Shown: positions 10,223 to 20,887, numbered from the stretch's first letter. The stretch is 64,000 nt of DNA from Marinilabiliales bacterium (GCA_007695015.1 REEN01000044.1:62001-126000); one strand, 5' to 3'. Numbers and translations are program-made. Notes: generated from the sequence alone by a model not told the origin.

Positions 10223-11668
10223 ATGAATACAATACTGGTAAAAACAGTAGCAATTCCGGAGGGGATGCCTGCTGTTTACCTCACAGCAAAGGGGAGCCAT
10301 CTGGAAGTGCCCGGAATGACCGACAGTGAATCGGAGTATGCCAGGGCGCGTATTGATAAAGGGGATGATCTTATAATTATCAACAGGCTTGGAACATATA
10401 TATGTGTCGCTGTAAATGACGGTAGCAAGCCTTTACCGGAACAGCTTGAAAAACTCAGGAATATCTCACCCGGAATCCTCCGGGTGTTAAGGGAACTCGA
10501 TCAACCGGAACTGGCGTTTGTTGACCTGACAAACGATCCGGCTCTGATATCTGCACTGGTTGAAGGGCTTATACTTATCAGTTACCGGTTTGAAAAATAT
10601 GTAACAAAAAAGGATAAAGAAGAGTCATTTCCGGAAAGAATATATATATACTCTGCCAATCTTGGTGAAGATGATGCCGGATGGCTTCAATCGGTATGTG
10701 AAGCCGTATATCTGGCAAGGGATCTGGTAAATGAACCGCTGTCACACCTGAATGCTTCCGGTCTGGCAGATAGATTCAAAGAAGCCGGCGCCAGGTCTGG
10801 TTTTACGGTAGAGGTTATGAACAAACAGAAGATCGAAAGCCTGAGGATGGGAGGCTTGCTGGCTGTTAACAGGGGCAGTGTTGATCCTCCCACCTTTTCT
10901 GTAATGGAGTGGAAACCTGAGAATCCTGTCAACAAGAAACCATTTGTCCTTGTTGGCAAGGGTGTTGTATATGATACAGGGGGGCTAAGCCTTAAGCCCA
11001 CTCATAACAGCATGGACTATATGAAGTGTGACATGGCTGGTGCAGCGACAGTTGCGGGTACAATGTATGCATTGTCGTCTTCCCGTATCCCGGTGCATGT
11101 TATAGGCCTTGTACCCGCCACGGATAACAGGCCTGACGGGAATGCCATTGTGCCCGGCGACATAATATCAATGTATGACGGAACCAGCGTTGAGGTTCTC
11201 AATACTGATGCAGAGGGGAGACTGCTGCTTGGAGATGCCCTTAGCTGGGCTAAACAGTATGATCCGGCTCTTGTAATTGATATTGCCACTCTCACCGGTT
11301 CGGCTGCCGCAGCTCTCGGCACACAGGGGATGGCCGCAATGCAGAAGGATGCGGTTGACTGGTATTCCAGGCTGGAGGACAGCGGTTACCGTACCCACGA
11401 ACGGACAGTATTGTTTCCGCTTTGGGAGGAGTACCTTGAAATGCTTAAGTCCGATATTGCTGACATAAGGAATATCGGTGGCAAGGAGGCCGGTACCATA
11501 ACGGCAGGAAAGTTCCTGGAGCATTTTACTTCTTATCCCTGGATCCACCTTGATATTGCCGGAACGGCATTCCTCCATAAAGCCGAAACCTACAGGACAA
11601 AGGGTGGCACTGGTACGGGTGTGCGTATTCTGACTGATTTTTTCTTCAGATATGCAATGGAGAGGTGA
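10223..11668 (+). CDS. pepA: Leucyl aminopeptidase (M17 family)
   Basis: Cytosolic two-metal aminopeptidase that removes N-terminal residues from peptides. The C-terminal catalytic half shows all M17 blocks: VLVGKGVVYDTGGLSLKP with the first metal lysine and aspartate, KCDMAGAATVAGTM, the family signature NTDAEGRLLLGDAL, and IDIATLTGSAAAALG. The N-terminal half (about 1-165) is the less conserved macro-like domain. At 481 residues the length is usual. It stands alone behind the groEL terminator, with pdxA 67 bp further on, possibly in the same transcript. Confidence 0.95.
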   Translation: MNTILVKTVAIPEGMPAVYLTAKGSHLEVPGMTDSESEYARARIDKGDDLIIINRLGTYICVAVNDGSKPLPEQLEKLRNISPGILRVLRELDQPELAFVDLTNDPALISALVEGLILISYRFEKYVTKKDKEESFPERIYIYSANLGEDDAGWLQSVCEAVYLARDLVNEPLSHLNASGLADRFKEAGARSGFTVEVMNKQKIESLRMGGLLAVNRGSVDPPTFSVMEWKPENPVNKKPFVLVGKGVVYDTGGLSLKPTHNSMDYMKCDMAGAATVAGTMYALSSSRIPVHVIGLVPATDNRPDGNAIVPGDIISMYDGTSVEVLNTDAEGRLLLGDALSWAKQYDPALVIDIATLTGSAAAALGTQGMAAMQKDAVDWYSRLEDSGYRTHERTVLFPLWEEYLEMLKSDIADIRNIGGKEAGTITAGKFLEHFTSYPWIHLDIAGTAFLHKAETYRTKGGTGTGVRILTDFFFRYAMER

Positions 11669-11735
11669 GTTTTTGGAGGTAATTGGAAACTGAAAAATTG
11701 GTAACAGTAAGAGGAAAACTATAACTTACAGTATT

Positions 11736-12788
11736 ATGGATACTTCAAAAGTAAGGGTAGGGATAACCCAGGGAGATATTAACGGCATAAGCTATGAGGT
11801 GATCATAAAGGCCCTGATGGATCCCAGGATGCTTGATGTCTGTACTCCCGTAGTTTACGGTTCGCCCAAGGTAGGGGCGTATCATCGTAAAGCGCTTAAT
11901 ATTGACAACTTCAGTTTTAACAACATAAAAAATGCAATTGAGGCCAACCCGAAAAGGGTTAATATTGTCGACTGCCTTGATGACAATATAAGGGTTGAGC
12001 TTGGAAAATCGACGCCCATGGCTGGAGAAGCATCGGCAATATCGCTAAATACAGCCGTGAATGACCTGAAACAGGGAGTGATTGACCTGGTTGTTACGGG
12101 CCCGATAAATAAACTGAACATTCAGTCTGATAAGTTTCCCTTCAGGGGGCATACCGAATATCTTGCACACCATTTTGAGTCACCTGATGTCCTGATGCTT
12201 ATGGTGAGCGATCTTATTAGAGTGGCTGTAGCAACCGGTCACGTTGCCCTTGCAGATGTCCCGGGGTTACTGTCTGTCGATATGCTGGCCGGTAAGTTGA
12301 GGCTGCTTCACTCTTCGCTGGTGCGGGACTTCGGTATAAGGAAGCCACGTATAGCTGTACTGGGACTCAATCCCCACTGCGGGGAGGACGGACTGATGGG
12401 AACTGAGGAGAAAGAGATTATTCAGCCTGCTATCGATCAGGCCAGAGATGAGAATATGATGGTTCTGGGGCCGTTCCCGGCTGACGGGTTTTTCGGGTCA
12501 GACAATTTCTCAAAATTCGATGCCATCCTGGCTATGTATCATGACCAGGGACTTGGTCCGTTCAAGGCGCTTGCATTTGAGAGCGGGGTTAATTTTACAG
12601 CCGGACTACCTGTTGTACGGACTTCTCCGGCACACGGGACCGCCTTTGAGATAGCCGGGACTGGTGTTGCTTCACCCGATCCCTTCAGAAGGGCCATCTA
12701 TCTTGCATGTGATATTTTCAGGAACAGGAAGGAATATGATGTTCTTGTTGAAGGCTCAGTTGACAGTGAGGTGTCATCTGCTGAATAA
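11736..12788 (+). CDS. pdxA: 4-hydroxythreonine-4-phosphate dehydrogenase PdxA
   Basis: Oxidises 4-phosphohydroxy-L-threonine in the DXP-dependent branch of pyridoxal 5'-phosphate synthesis. The 350-residue protein has the opening RVGITQGDINGISYEVI, the metal-histidine block GHTEYLAHHF, the glycine-rich LGLNPHCGEDG, the second metal site MYHDQGLGPFKAL and the closing TSPAHGTAFEIAGTG. Family length is about 330, so this is complete. No pdxJ is seen in the window; it must lie elsewhere if the pathway is intact. Confidence 0.93.
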   Translation: MDTSKVRVGITQGDINGISYEVIIKALMDPRMLDVCTPVVYGSPKVGAYHRKALNIDNFSFNNIKNAIEANPKRVNIVDCLDDNIRVELGKSTPMAGEASAISLNTAVNDLKQGVIDLVVTGPINKLNIQSDKFPFRGHTEYLAHHFESPDVLMLMVSDLIRVAVATGHVALADVPGLLSVDMLAGKLRLLHSSLVRDFGIRKPRIAVLGLNPHCGEDGLMGTEEKEIIQPAIDQARDENMMVLGPFPADGFFGSDNFSKFDAILAMYHDQGLGPFKALAFESGVNFTAGLPVVRTSPAHGTAFEIAGTGVASPDPFRRAIYLACDIFRNRKEYDVLVEGSVDSEVSSAE

Positions 12789-12826
12789 CATATTCATTGC
12801 CTGCGGTTAAAAGGTAAATTATTCGT

Positions 12827-12855
12827 AATATGACTAGTTGCGACTAGTCAATATT
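12827..12855. promoter_or_regulatory. TGACTAGT hairpin between pdxA and malic enzyme gene
   Basis: TGACTAGT (12831-12838) and ACTAGTCA (12843-12850) form a perfect 8-bp stem over a TGCG tetraloop. With one bulged A, four more pairs (12827-12830 with 12852-12855) extend it. The right arm runs into ATATTTTG, which resembles a -7 box. It may terminate pdxA or be an operator for the malic enzyme gene at 12892; T-richness behind it is modest. Confidence 0.45.
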
Positions 12856-12891
12856 TTGTGAAGATGTATAACCCAAAAACACCTTTTAACC

Positions 12892-15180
12892 ATGGCAAAA
12901 ATTACAAAACAAGAAGCTCTGAATTACCACTGTAAAGGTAAGCCGGGCAAGATCGAGGTTATCCCTACCAAAGCATACAGTACGCAGCGGGATCTATCTA
13001 TGGCCTACACCCCCGGTGTGGCGGAGCCCTGCCGGGAGATTGAAAAGAATCCTGAAGATGCATACAAGTATACGGCAAAAGGCAATCTTGTAGCCGTTGT
13101 TTCAAACGGTACCGCAGTGCTCGGACTGGGCGACATAGGAGCCCTTGCCGGCAAGCCGGTTATGGAGGGCAAGGGTCTGCTGTTCAAGGTTTTTGCCGAT
13201 GTTGATGTGTTTGACATCGAGGTTGACTGCAAAGACACCGAAAAGCTCATAGAGATCACAAAGGCGATCGCTCCAACCTTTGGCGGGATAAACCTCGAAG
13301 ATATAAAGGCCCCGGAGTGCTTCGAGATCGAGGAGAGGTTGAAAAAAGAGCTTGATATTCCCGTTTTTCATGATGACCAGCATGGCACAGCGATAATTTC
13401 AGGCGCCGCTCTTCTCAACGCCCTTGAACTGAACGGTAAAAATATTACCGATTTGAAGGTTGTGGTAAACGGAGCCGGCGCATCAGGTGTTTCATGCTCC
13501 CTTTTTTACATCTCATTGGGTGTCAGGCCTGAAAATATTATCATGCTCGACAGCAAGGGTGTTATACATACCGGCCGCAAAGATATCAACGAGGTTAAGA
13601 GGAAATTTGCGCGCGATACAAAGGTACGTACACTCGCCGAAGCGATGGAGGGGGCCGACCTGTTCCTGGGTTTATCGGTAGGTAACATAGTAACCCGGGA
13701 TATGGTCAGAAGCATGGCCGAAAATCCCATTGTTTTTGCCATGGCCAATCCCACCCCTGAGATATCCTATGATGACGCTTTAGCTGCCAGGAATGACGTT
13801 ATTATGGCAACCGGCCGTTCCGATTTCCCGAACCAGGTAAACAACGTCCTGGGGTTCCCGTTTATCTTCAGGGGCGCCCTTGATGTGCGGGCATCCACAA
13901 TAAACGAGGAGATGAAGATAGCTGCCTGTAATGCCCTGGCCACACTTGCAAAGGAGCTTGTCCCAGATGATGTGAACAAGGCCTACGGGCTGGAGAACCT
14001 GACCTTTGGGAGGGAATACCTGATACCCAAGCCCCTTGACCCAAGGCTTATTTCCAGGGTTTCGGCTGCGGTAGCCAGGGCAGCGATAGATTCGGGAGTT
14101 GCACGCAAAAAAATAAGCGACTGGAAGGCATATGACCTGGAGCTCAACAGGCGGCTGGGTTTTGACAACCAGCTCATCCGGTCGATAACTGAGAAGGCAA
14201 AACAGAGCCCGAAACGGGTGGTATTTGCCGAAGCCAACAATCTCAAGGTACTGAAGGCCGCGCAGGGGGTGCTGGTTGACGGTATAGCCAAACCCATACT
14301 GCTCGGTAACACCGAGGTTATAAGGAAGCTGATTGCCGACAACTGCCTGCGCCTTGACGGCGTGCCGGTTATAGATTACCGCAGTGACAGTGAAGAAGAA
14401 AGGAGGGAGAGGTATGCAGGTCTTCTCTATGAGCGTAGACAGCGTAAGGGAATGCTGTATGATGAAGCACTGGATAAAATGTACAACCGTGATTTTTTTG
14501 GTGTGATGATGGTCGAGACCGGTGAGGCCGATGCCTTCATTTCAGGTTTCTCTTCCAGGTACGCCGAGACCATCCGTCCGGCTCTGCAGATTGTGGGGAC
14601 CAACAACACCATGAACCACATAGCTGGCATGTACCTTATGATTACCAAGAAGGGCCCCTTCTTCTTTGCCGACTGCACTGTAAACATAGAACCTTCGGCC
14701 CGAACGCTGGTTGACACCACACTACTCGTTGCGCATGCCATCAGGAAATTCAATATTGAACCCAGGATTGCCCTGGTATCCTATTCGAATTTCGGGTCAA
14801 TCAGGGATGGTAGTCCCCAGCGTGCGCACGAAGCCGTTGAGATCCTGCACACGGAGCATCCAGACCTGAAGGTTGACGGTGAGATGCAGGCCAATTTTGC
14901 TTTTAACCGGAATATGCGCAAGATAAGGTTCCCCTTCTCAATGCTTGCCGATTCAGATATCAATACGGTAATATTTCCCAATCTCAGCTCGGGCAACATT
15001 GCCTACAAGATGATGCAGGAGATCGGAGGAGCCGAGGCCGTCGGGCCCATACTGCTGGGACTTAACAAGCCGGTTCACATCCTTCAGATTGAGAGTTCGG
15101 TAAGGGAGATAGTCAACATGGCTGCGATCGCAGTAGTTGACGCCCAGTACCTGGAGAGGGGGGAGGTGGCAGATATCTGA
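12892..15180 (+). CDS. maeB: NADP-dependent malic enzyme fused to phosphotransacetylase-like domain
   Basis: Decarboxylates malate to pyruvate, giving NADPH. Residues about 1-430 are the malic enzyme, with YTPGVAEPC, the catalytic lysine region GKPVMEGKGLLFK, the metal site VFHDDQHGTA and the nucleotide-binding VVNGAGASGVSC. Residues about 440-762 match the phosphate acetyl/butyryltransferase fold (VFAEANNLKVLKAA, RPALQIVGTNN, SYSNFGS). In this large MaeB class the PTA part is thought to be regulatory, binding acetyl-CoA, rather than catalytic. The length of 762 is typical. It ends 36 bp from the convergent S9 peptidase gene. Confidence 0.95.
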   Translation: MAKITKQEALNYHCKGKPGKIEVIPTKAYSTQRDLSMAYTPGVAEPCREIEKNPEDAYKYTAKGNLVAVVSNGTAVLGLGDIGALAGKPVMEGKGLLFKVFADVDVFDIEVDCKDTEKLIEITKAIAPTFGGINLEDIKAPECFEIEERLKKELDIPVFHDDQHGTAIISGAALLNALELNGKNITDLKVVVNGAGASGVSCSLFYISLGVRPENIIMLDSKGVIHTGRKDINEVKRKFARDTKVRTLAEAMEGADLFLGLSVGNIVTRDMVRSMAENPIVFAMANPTPEISYDDALAARNDVIMATGRSDFPNQVNNVLGFPFIFRGALDVRASTINEEMKIAACNALATLAKELVPDDVNKAYGLENLTFGREYLIPKPLDPRLISRVSAAVARAAIDSGVARKKISDWKAYDLELNRRLGFDNQLIRSITEKAKQSPKRVVFAEANNLKVLKAAQGVLVDGIAKPILLGNTEVIRKLIADNCLRLDGVPVIDYRSDSEEERRERYAGLLYERRQRKGMLYDEALDKMYNRDFFGVMMVETGEADAFISGFSSRYAETIRPALQIVGTNNTMNHIAGMYLMITKKGPFFFADCTVNIEPSARTLVDTTLLVAHAIRKFNIEPRIALVSYSNFGSIRDGSPQRAHEAVEILHTEHPDLKVDGEMQANFAFNRNMRKIRFPFSMLADSDINTVIFPNLSSGNIAYKMMQEIGGAEAVGPILLGLNKPVHILQIESSVREIVNMAAIAVVDAQYLERGEVADI

Positions 15181-15216
15181 TATCCCGCTCCGTTAAAGGC
15201 AAACTGCCAATAAGCG

Positions 15217-18216
15217 TTACCTGCCCCCCAGCACAGAAGGCCGCTGTTCGAGGTGCTTCTCCATCTCCAGCAGCGGCACTCCCTGCTCGAGCCATTCGGG
15301 TGCCTCCTCACCCTTAAGGTAATGGTCGAGGTATTCCATCATGCGCACCGCATAGTCGATCTGGTTGGCGGTCTTACGCAGCCCGTGGTTCTCACCCTCG
15401 TACTGAAGCATTATTACCGGTTTCTTTAGCCTGCGCAGGGTGTTGTAATACTCGATCCCCTGTGTGAAGTCAACAGCACCGTCTTCGTCGTTATGCATAA
15501 GGAGCAGGGGCGTGTTGACGTTCTGGGCAAAGTATACCGGTGAATTGCGCTTAAACGCCTCCCAGTTGTCCCAGTACCCCGGTGTCAGCCTTCCCTGGCT
15601 GCTCTCAAAGATGGGCTGGTTGGTGCTGCCGGTGTTCCAGTAGATAAGGCTGTACATGCTTATCATATTGGTTAGCGGGGCACCTGCAACCGCAGCCCTG
15701 AACATGTCGGTCTGTGTTATCAGGAAAGATGTCTGGTACCCGCCCCATGAATGGCCGTGAATGGCGATGTTGTCAGGATCGATCACGCCGGTCTCCAGGG
15801 CAGCATCGACGGCAGGCAGCACGCACCATACCGCCGACATACCCGGGTCATTCAGCTTGTATACAATATCGGGCATCAGCACCGCGTAGCCGTTGCTGGT
15901 GTACATGGCACGGTTAAATCCGCCCCCCGGAAAGGAGGGCCTTGAATAGCTGTTCAGTCCCTGTGTCAGCCTCTCGTATATGTACACAACCGTGGGGTAC
16001 TGTTTTCCCTCCTCGTAACCGGCAGGAAGAAAGAGCGCTGCCTGCAGGGTATCGCCCTGGTCGCTTATGAATGAGATGAGCCGCGACCCCGGCGACAGGG
16101 CAAAATCTTCCTGTTCGGGGTATGTTTGGGTCAGTTTGCGTGCGCCGGTCAGTCCGGTGTTCTCTGATACATAAAAATCGGGCGTGTCGGTTACCGTTTC
16201 GCGGGTAAAAAAGTACACATCCTCATCGGCCGCTTTTCTCAGTCCTCCGTACGACGCGTCATCCCACAGCAGCATTTTGGCGCCGCTCCTGCCGCGGTCG
16301 ATCCTGGCTATGCCGCTTTTCTTGGTTTCCTGGTCAAAAACCCTCAGGAAAAGCGGCTGCCTCAGGTCGATCCCCTCCTCATCGGGGTCGAGTCTGAAAC
16401 GGTACTGATACCGCCTGCCGTTCCTTTCGCCATCCATGGTAAGATTATCAAACCTCCTTCCGTTGTCGGATACTTTCCACACGTTCCAGTTGTCCCTTAT
16501 CAGCAACTCCCTGCTGTCGCTTGTCCACCCCAGCAGAGGAGTGGGTGGATACGGCACGTTGCGGTCGTTCTCAAGGTTTACGAATGTTGTTGGTATGTTT
16601 TCGGTAATAACCACGCTCTCGGCGGTGGCAAACGTACATACATAGTAATTACCCTCACGGTACCAGGTGAACTTTTCACCGTCGGGCGACGGCTGCAGTC
16701 CCCCGAGCATCCGGTGCTTCTCCAGTACCAGTAAGCGCTGCCCGGTAGCAAGGTCAACTATGTATACATCGGCAAAGTTCTCGCCGCTCAGTCCGCCAAT
16801 AAGTTCATACCCGCTGTTGTCGATCCCTATGGCATATTTCTGCTTCGGGGCAACGTTTACTGACCGCATCTCATCGTCGGCAAGCCTGATGAACCTGTTT
16901 TCCCGCACATGGTAAAGGGCCAGGTAGCTGAAGTTCCTGTCGGCATTCCGCCTGTTGCGTTGCACCGACTGCAGGCGGCTGTCCTGCCAGTGCCACAATA
17001 TCAGGTCGGGCTTTTCGTCGGTATTTTTCGCCGCCGCCGCTGTTTCTCCGTTTCCGCCAACCGCGATTGTGTCGTTTACGGCTGTGGCAAGGGTGTCATT
17101 TTCCGCCGTCCCGCCATTGTCATCCTTGTCCTCCTTTTCCTCCCGCTCATTGCGGTGTATGCCGAATATAAAGGTGTTGAGGTTATCCGACCAGTAAGGT
17201 CTGCGGTTTGGGCTTATGGTCATCTCACCGGGGAAGGTCGGGTCTTCATGAGGATTGTAAACCACCTTTTCGGGCGCGCCCCTGTTAAATCCCCTCAACC
17301 CGATAACCGAGTACACATCATCCTTGAAATCATCACTCTCTTCACCTTTCAGCGTTGCCAGTCCGTCCCCCTCCCTGGTCCAGCTCAGGTACCTGTATGC
17401 AGCCTTGCCGCTTTCGGGCGACAACACCTCGCCTGTCTGCATGTTACGCAGCTGCAGTCCGTTGCCCGCCTTGCCGTGGGCATCAGTCAGCCATGCCAGC
17501 CAGTTACCCTTTTTATCGAACGAGAATTCAGACACATTTCCGAAATTAAAAGTATTTCCCTTTCGGGGATTAACAAGCAGCAGGTCGGTCCCCTTCCCTG
17601 CATCGCTGTCCTGTGAAGGCTTCGGGGTTGTCAGGTGCACCGCGATCCATCCGGGGTTCTCGCCCGAGAACGAGAACGACCTCACATTTTCATAGGTTGT
17701 CTCCTCATCATTCAGAAGGTCTATCAGCGTCATCTTATTGGCGGGGGCATCTCCCCGGCCTGCCCTCTCCTTCTCCTCCTCAGTGGGATAGACCGTAAAG
17801 GCCACAAACCTGGAGTCGTGGCTGAAGGCTATCGCATTTCCCGCAGCGCCCCTGGTCTCGCCGATTGGGAAGGTCTTTTTGATATCGCCTGAGGCGCTTT
17901 GCAGGACCATTTCCGAATTGCCCTTGTTGGGGCTGTACCAGTATGCAAACCAGCTGCCGTCGTTTGAGATGGTGACTGAGCCGCCGTGAATGTATTTCCA
18001 GCCGGCAACATCCTGCCAGCGCACAGGCCGCGCTTCTGCAGGTGCTGTATCATCCGCATCCTGATTATAATTAAGTGGTTCCCCGGTATTGTAATATCCG
18101 GATGCGGAAACTTCAGGGCTGTTCTCTTCGGCTGCCTGAAGAGAGTTATGCCCCGAAAGGCCAATGATCAATGCGGGTATGATTATCCCGCGAACAATGA
18201 TTTTTAAAAGGTCCAT
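15217..18216 (-). CDS. Secreted S9 family peptidase (prolyl oligopeptidase-like)
   Basis: Serine peptidase of the alpha/beta-hydrolase class, exported to the periplasm or surface. The 999-residue product has a signal peptide (1-29), a long beta-propeller-like region (about 70-700) and a C-terminal hydrolase domain. The triad is visible: Ser823 in GHSWGGY, Asp912 in HNDEDGAVDF and His944 in GENHG. The propeller region is interrupted by a low-complexity insert at about 355-403, charged at first and then Ala/Thr/Gly-rich. It probably trims peptides for amino-acid uptake. It is transcribed toward the malic enzyme gene and lies behind tadA on the same strand, 249 bp away; that gap shows only AT-rich sequence with a TATCCGGATA palindrome at about 18240-18249. 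Confidence 0.93.
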   Translation of the reverse strand: MDLLKIIVRGIIIPALIIGLSGHNSLQAAEENSPEVSASGYYNTGEPLNYNQDADDTAPAEARPVRWQDVAGWKYIHGGSVTISNDGSWFAYWYSPNKGNSEMVLQSASGDIKKTFPIGETRGAAGNAIAFSHDSRFVAFTVYPTEEEKERAGRGDAPANKMTLIDLLNDEETTYENVRSFSFSGENPGWIAVHLTTPKPSQDSDAGKGTDLLLVNPRKGNTFNFGNVSEFSFDKKGNWLAWLTDAHGKAGNGLQLRNMQTGEVLSPESGKAAYRYLSWTREGDGLATLKGEESDDFKDDVYSVIGLRGFNRGAPEKVVYNPHEDPTFPGEMTISPNRRPYWSDNLNTFIFGIHRNEREEKEDKDDNGGTAENDTLATAVNDTIAVGGNGETAAAAKNTDEKPDLILWHWQDSRLQSVQRNRRNADRNFSYLALYHVRENRFIRLADDEMRSVNVAPKQKYAIGIDNSGYELIGGLSGENFADVYIVDLATGQRLLVLEKHRMLGGLQPSPDGEKFTWYREGNYYVCTFATAESVVITENIPTTFVNLENDRNVPYPPTPLLGWTSDSRELLIRDNWNVWKVSDNGRRFDNLTMDGERNGRRYQYRFRLDPDEEGIDLRQPLFLRVFDQETKKSGIARIDRGRSGAKMLLWDDASYGGLRKAADEDVYFFTRETVTDTPDFYVSENTGLTGARKLTQTYPEQEDFALSPGSRLISFISDQGDTLQAALFLPAGYEEGKQYPTVVYIYERLTQGLNSYSRPSFPGGGFNRAMYTSNGYAVLMPDIVYKLNDPGMSAVWCVLPAVDAALETGVIDPDNIAIHGHSWGGYQTSFLITQTDMFRAAVAGAPLTNMISMYSLIYWNTGSTNQPIFESSQGRLTPGYWDNWEAFKRNSPVYFAQNVNTPLLLMHNDEDGAVDFTQGIEYYNTLRRLKKPVIMLQYEGENHGLRKTANQIDYAVRMMEYLDHYLKGEEAPEWLEQGVPLLEMEKHLEQRPSVLGGR

Positions 18217-18465
18217 TCGAATAAGGTTTGGTTTGGATAATATCCGGATAATATTGTCGGATTGTGTTGAAGCCTTGCGGGCTTTTCAAAATGCAAGGTA
18301 AAAGTATAAAAAATGTCGGCCCTGGATGAATAAAATGTTAATTATTTAATACGGCGGACTCAGGTGTTGGAAATAACAAATACCAAGTGACACTTAGGGT
18401 ATGCCCCGGGCTGGTTGATATTGCATACTAAAGGCGGAGTATACGCGCAGAAGCGGGATTAATGC

Positions 18466-18915
18466 CTACCTCCGTTTTTCACTGAAGAATCTTTTCAGAA
18501 TGGCCGAGCACTCATCCTTCATTATACCGGATATGATCTCTGTTTTGGGATGGAGCATGTTTTTGTTGGTAAGGGTGAAGCCCAGCTTCCCGTCATCAGC
18601 GCCCCAGGCTATCTTGCCGATCCGGGCCCAGTATGCCGCCCCGGCGCACATTGTGCACGGCTCAAGGGTCACATATAGGGCGCAGTCATTGAGATATTTA
18701 CCTCCGAGGTAGCCTGATGCAGCTGTGAATGCCTGCATCTCGGCATGAGCAGTGGTATCGTTCAGGGTCTCGGTGAGGTTATGCGCCCTTGCTATTATCA
18801 TGTTTTGGCTGACTATAACGGCCCCTACGGGGACTTCATCCCTCTCCATTGCTTTTTCGGCTTCCTTGAGAGCCTCTTTCATGAAATATGCATCTGAAAA
18901 AACGACCATGTCCAT
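18466..18915 (-). CDS. tadA: tRNA-specific adenosine deaminase (TadA-type nucleoside deaminase)
   Basis: Zinc deaminase that most likely converts A34 of tRNA-Arg(ACG) to inosine. The 149-residue length suits TadA. The zinc ligands and proton shuttle are His57 and Glu59 in HAEMQAF, with Cys87 and Cys90 in LEPCTMCAGA. The N-terminal MKEALKEAEKAMERDEVPVGAVIV block is also typical. Guanine deaminases share this fold, so the exact substrate is inferred from length and motif spacing. It diverges from aspS, and the 100-bp space between them must hold both promoters. Confidence 0.87.
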   Translation of the reverse strand: MDMVVFSDAYFMKEALKEAEKAMERDEVPVGAVIVSQNMIIARAHNLTETLNDTTAHAEMQAFTAASGYLGGKYLNDCALYVTLEPCTMCAGAAYWARIGKIAWGADDGKLGFTLTNKNMLHPKTEIISGIMKDECSAILKRFFSEKRR

Positions 18916-19015
18916 AAGCTCCGGTTTTTGTGTATTACTGGTCTATTGTTTTGCTGACCGGTAAAAGCAAGTGCAAAAATATTCTTAATTTAGCAAACTA
19001 ACCAATTATTACTAT

Positions 19016-20779
19016 ATGTACAGGACACATACCTGCGGAGAGCTTAATCTGAGAGATGACGGCAAGGAGGTCATACTTAGCGGATGGGTGCAGAGATCGC
19101 GCGACCTTGGAGGCATGACCTTTATCGACCTGAGGGACCGCTACGGGATAACCCAGCTTGTTTTTAATATGGAGACGGATGCCCTTCTATGCAAAGAGGC
19201 CAGGGGACTGGGGAGGGAGTATGTTATCCAGGCAACAGGCGTGGTGCGGGAACGGTCGAACAAGAACCTGAAGATACCGACGGGCGAAATCGAAATAGAG
19301 GTAAAGACCCTGGGTATTCTAAATCCGTCAAAACTGCCGCCCTTTACCATTGAAGATGATACTGACGGGGGTGATGAGCTCAGGATGAGGTACAGGTATC
19401 TTGACCTGCGGCGCAACGTGATGAAGAGTAGCCTGGAGCTGCGACACCTGATGGCAGGCGAGATACGGCGGTATCTTGACAAGCAGGAATTCATTGAGAT
19501 AGAGACTCCCGTCATGATAAAATCAACTCCCGAGGGAGCCAGGGATTTTGTGGTTCCCTCGAGGATGAACCCCGGCCAGTTTTACGCTTTGCCGCAGTCG
19601 CCCCAGATATTCAAGCAGTTGCTGATGATATCGGGGTTTGACCGGTATTACCAGGTAGTGAAGTGTTTCAGGGATGAGGACCTGAGGGCTGACCGGCAGC
19701 CTGAATTCACGCAAATAGATTGTGAGATGGCATTTGCCGGGCAGGAGGATGTGCTGAGTACTTTCGAGGGGCTGGCAAAGCACCTTTTCGATAAAATCAA
19801 GAACATAAGCTTTAACGGGCCGTTTCCGCGGATAACATTCAAGGATGCAATGGACAGGTACGGGACCGACAAGCCCGATATCCGTTTTGGGATGGAGCTT
19901 TTTGAACTGACGGAACTGACAAGGGGTAACAATTTTGCTGTGTTCGACGATGCAGAGTATGTGGGAGGCATATGCGCCGAAAATTGTGCCGGGTTTTCGC
20001 GCAAACAGATCGATAACCTTACCGATTATGTAAAAAGGCCGCAGATCGGGGCCAAAGGCATGGTTTGGGTTAAATGGAACCGGGATGGATCAATAAGATC
20101 ATCGGTCGATAAGTTCTATGATGAAGCGGCCCTTGGCAAATGGGTTGGAAAAGCCGGGGCCAGGAAGGGTGATCTTTTGCTCATACTTGCGGGAAACCGG
20201 GTAGATACCCAGGAGGCCCTTTCGGAGCTGAGGCTTGAGATGGGACGAAGACTGGAACTGGTTAATGAGGACGAATTCGCTCCGCTGTGGGTGGTTGACT
20301 TTCCGCTCCTGGAATGGGATGAGGAGACAGCACGTTTCTATGCCAAGCATCATCCCTTCACGAGTCCCCGGCCCGAAGACATACCCCTTCTTGAGACCGA
20401 TCCGGGGTCGGTATGCGCCAATGCATATGACCTGGTGATAAACGGTGTTGAGATTGGCGGCGGGTCGGTGCGTATCCATGATGGCAAGCTGCAGAAGAAA
20501 ATGTTTGAGACCCTCGGGTTCACTGATGAGCAGGCAAGGGAGCAGTTCGGTTTCCTGATGGAGGCTTTTACCTACGGGGCTCCGCCTCATGCGGGAGTGG
20601 CCTTTGGATTCGACAGGTGGGTGGCCGTTTTTGCCGGGTCGGATTCGATAAGGGATGTGATTGCTTTCCCGAAAAACAATGCAGGCAGGGACCTGATGAT
20701 AGACTCACCTTCGGTGCTTTCGGCCGAACAGCTGAGGGAGCTCAGGCTCAGGATTGATGAACAGGTTCCTGAACAATGA
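19016..20779 (+). CDS. aspS: Aspartyl-tRNA synthetase
   Basis: Class II synthetase charging tRNA-Asp. The 587-residue size is the bacterial type with the GAD insertion domain. The N-terminal anticodon-binding OB fold is seen in [24 protein letters not shown], motif 2 in [20 protein letters not shown], the flexible loop around it, and motif 3 in [13 protein letters not shown]. No GatCAB genes are in the window, so whether it also misacylates tRNA-Asn is open. It starts 100 bp from tadA, which is divergent. Confidence 0.97.
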   Translation: MYRTHTCGELNLRDDGKEVILSGWVQRSRDLGGMTFIDLRDRYGITQLVFNMETDALLCKEARGLGREYVIQATGVVRERSNKNLKIPTGEIEIEVKTLGILNPSKLPPFTIEDDTDGGDELRMRYRYLDLRRNVMKSSLELRHLMAGEIRRYLDKQEFIEIETPVMIKSTPEGARDFVVPSRMNPGQFYALPQSPQIFKQLLMISGFDRYYQVVKCFRDEDLRADRQPEFTQIDCEMAFAGQEDVLSTFEGLAKHLFDKIKNISFNGPFPRITFKDAMDRYGTDKPDIRFGMELFELTELTRGNNFAVFDDAEYVGGICAENCAGFSRKQIDNLTDYVKRPQIGAKGMVWVKWNRDGSIRSSVDKFYDEAALGKWVGKAGARKGDLLLILAGNRVDTQEALSELRLEMGRRLELVNEDEFAPLWVVDFPLLEWDEETARFYAKHHPFTSPRPEDIPLLETDPGSVCANAYDLVINGVEIGGGSVRIHDGKLQKKMFETLGFTDEQAREQFGFLMEAFTYGAPPHAGVAFGFDRWVAVFAGSDSIRDVIAFPKNNAGRDLMIDSPSVLSAEQLRELRLRIDEQVPEQ

Positions 20780-20887
20780 CAGGGATAATGGATCACGGAA
20801 TATGCAATCCCGCCTGACTGTCAATGGGTACGATAATGTGCCCGGCGGGTAACCAGGTTCCTTTTAATAAATTTAAATTCAAAGCTA

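Noticed and set aside
16909-17616. 235-codon frame antisense to the S9 peptidase
   Set aside because: Shadow of a gene with clear motifs on the other strand; composition shows no domain and no signal.
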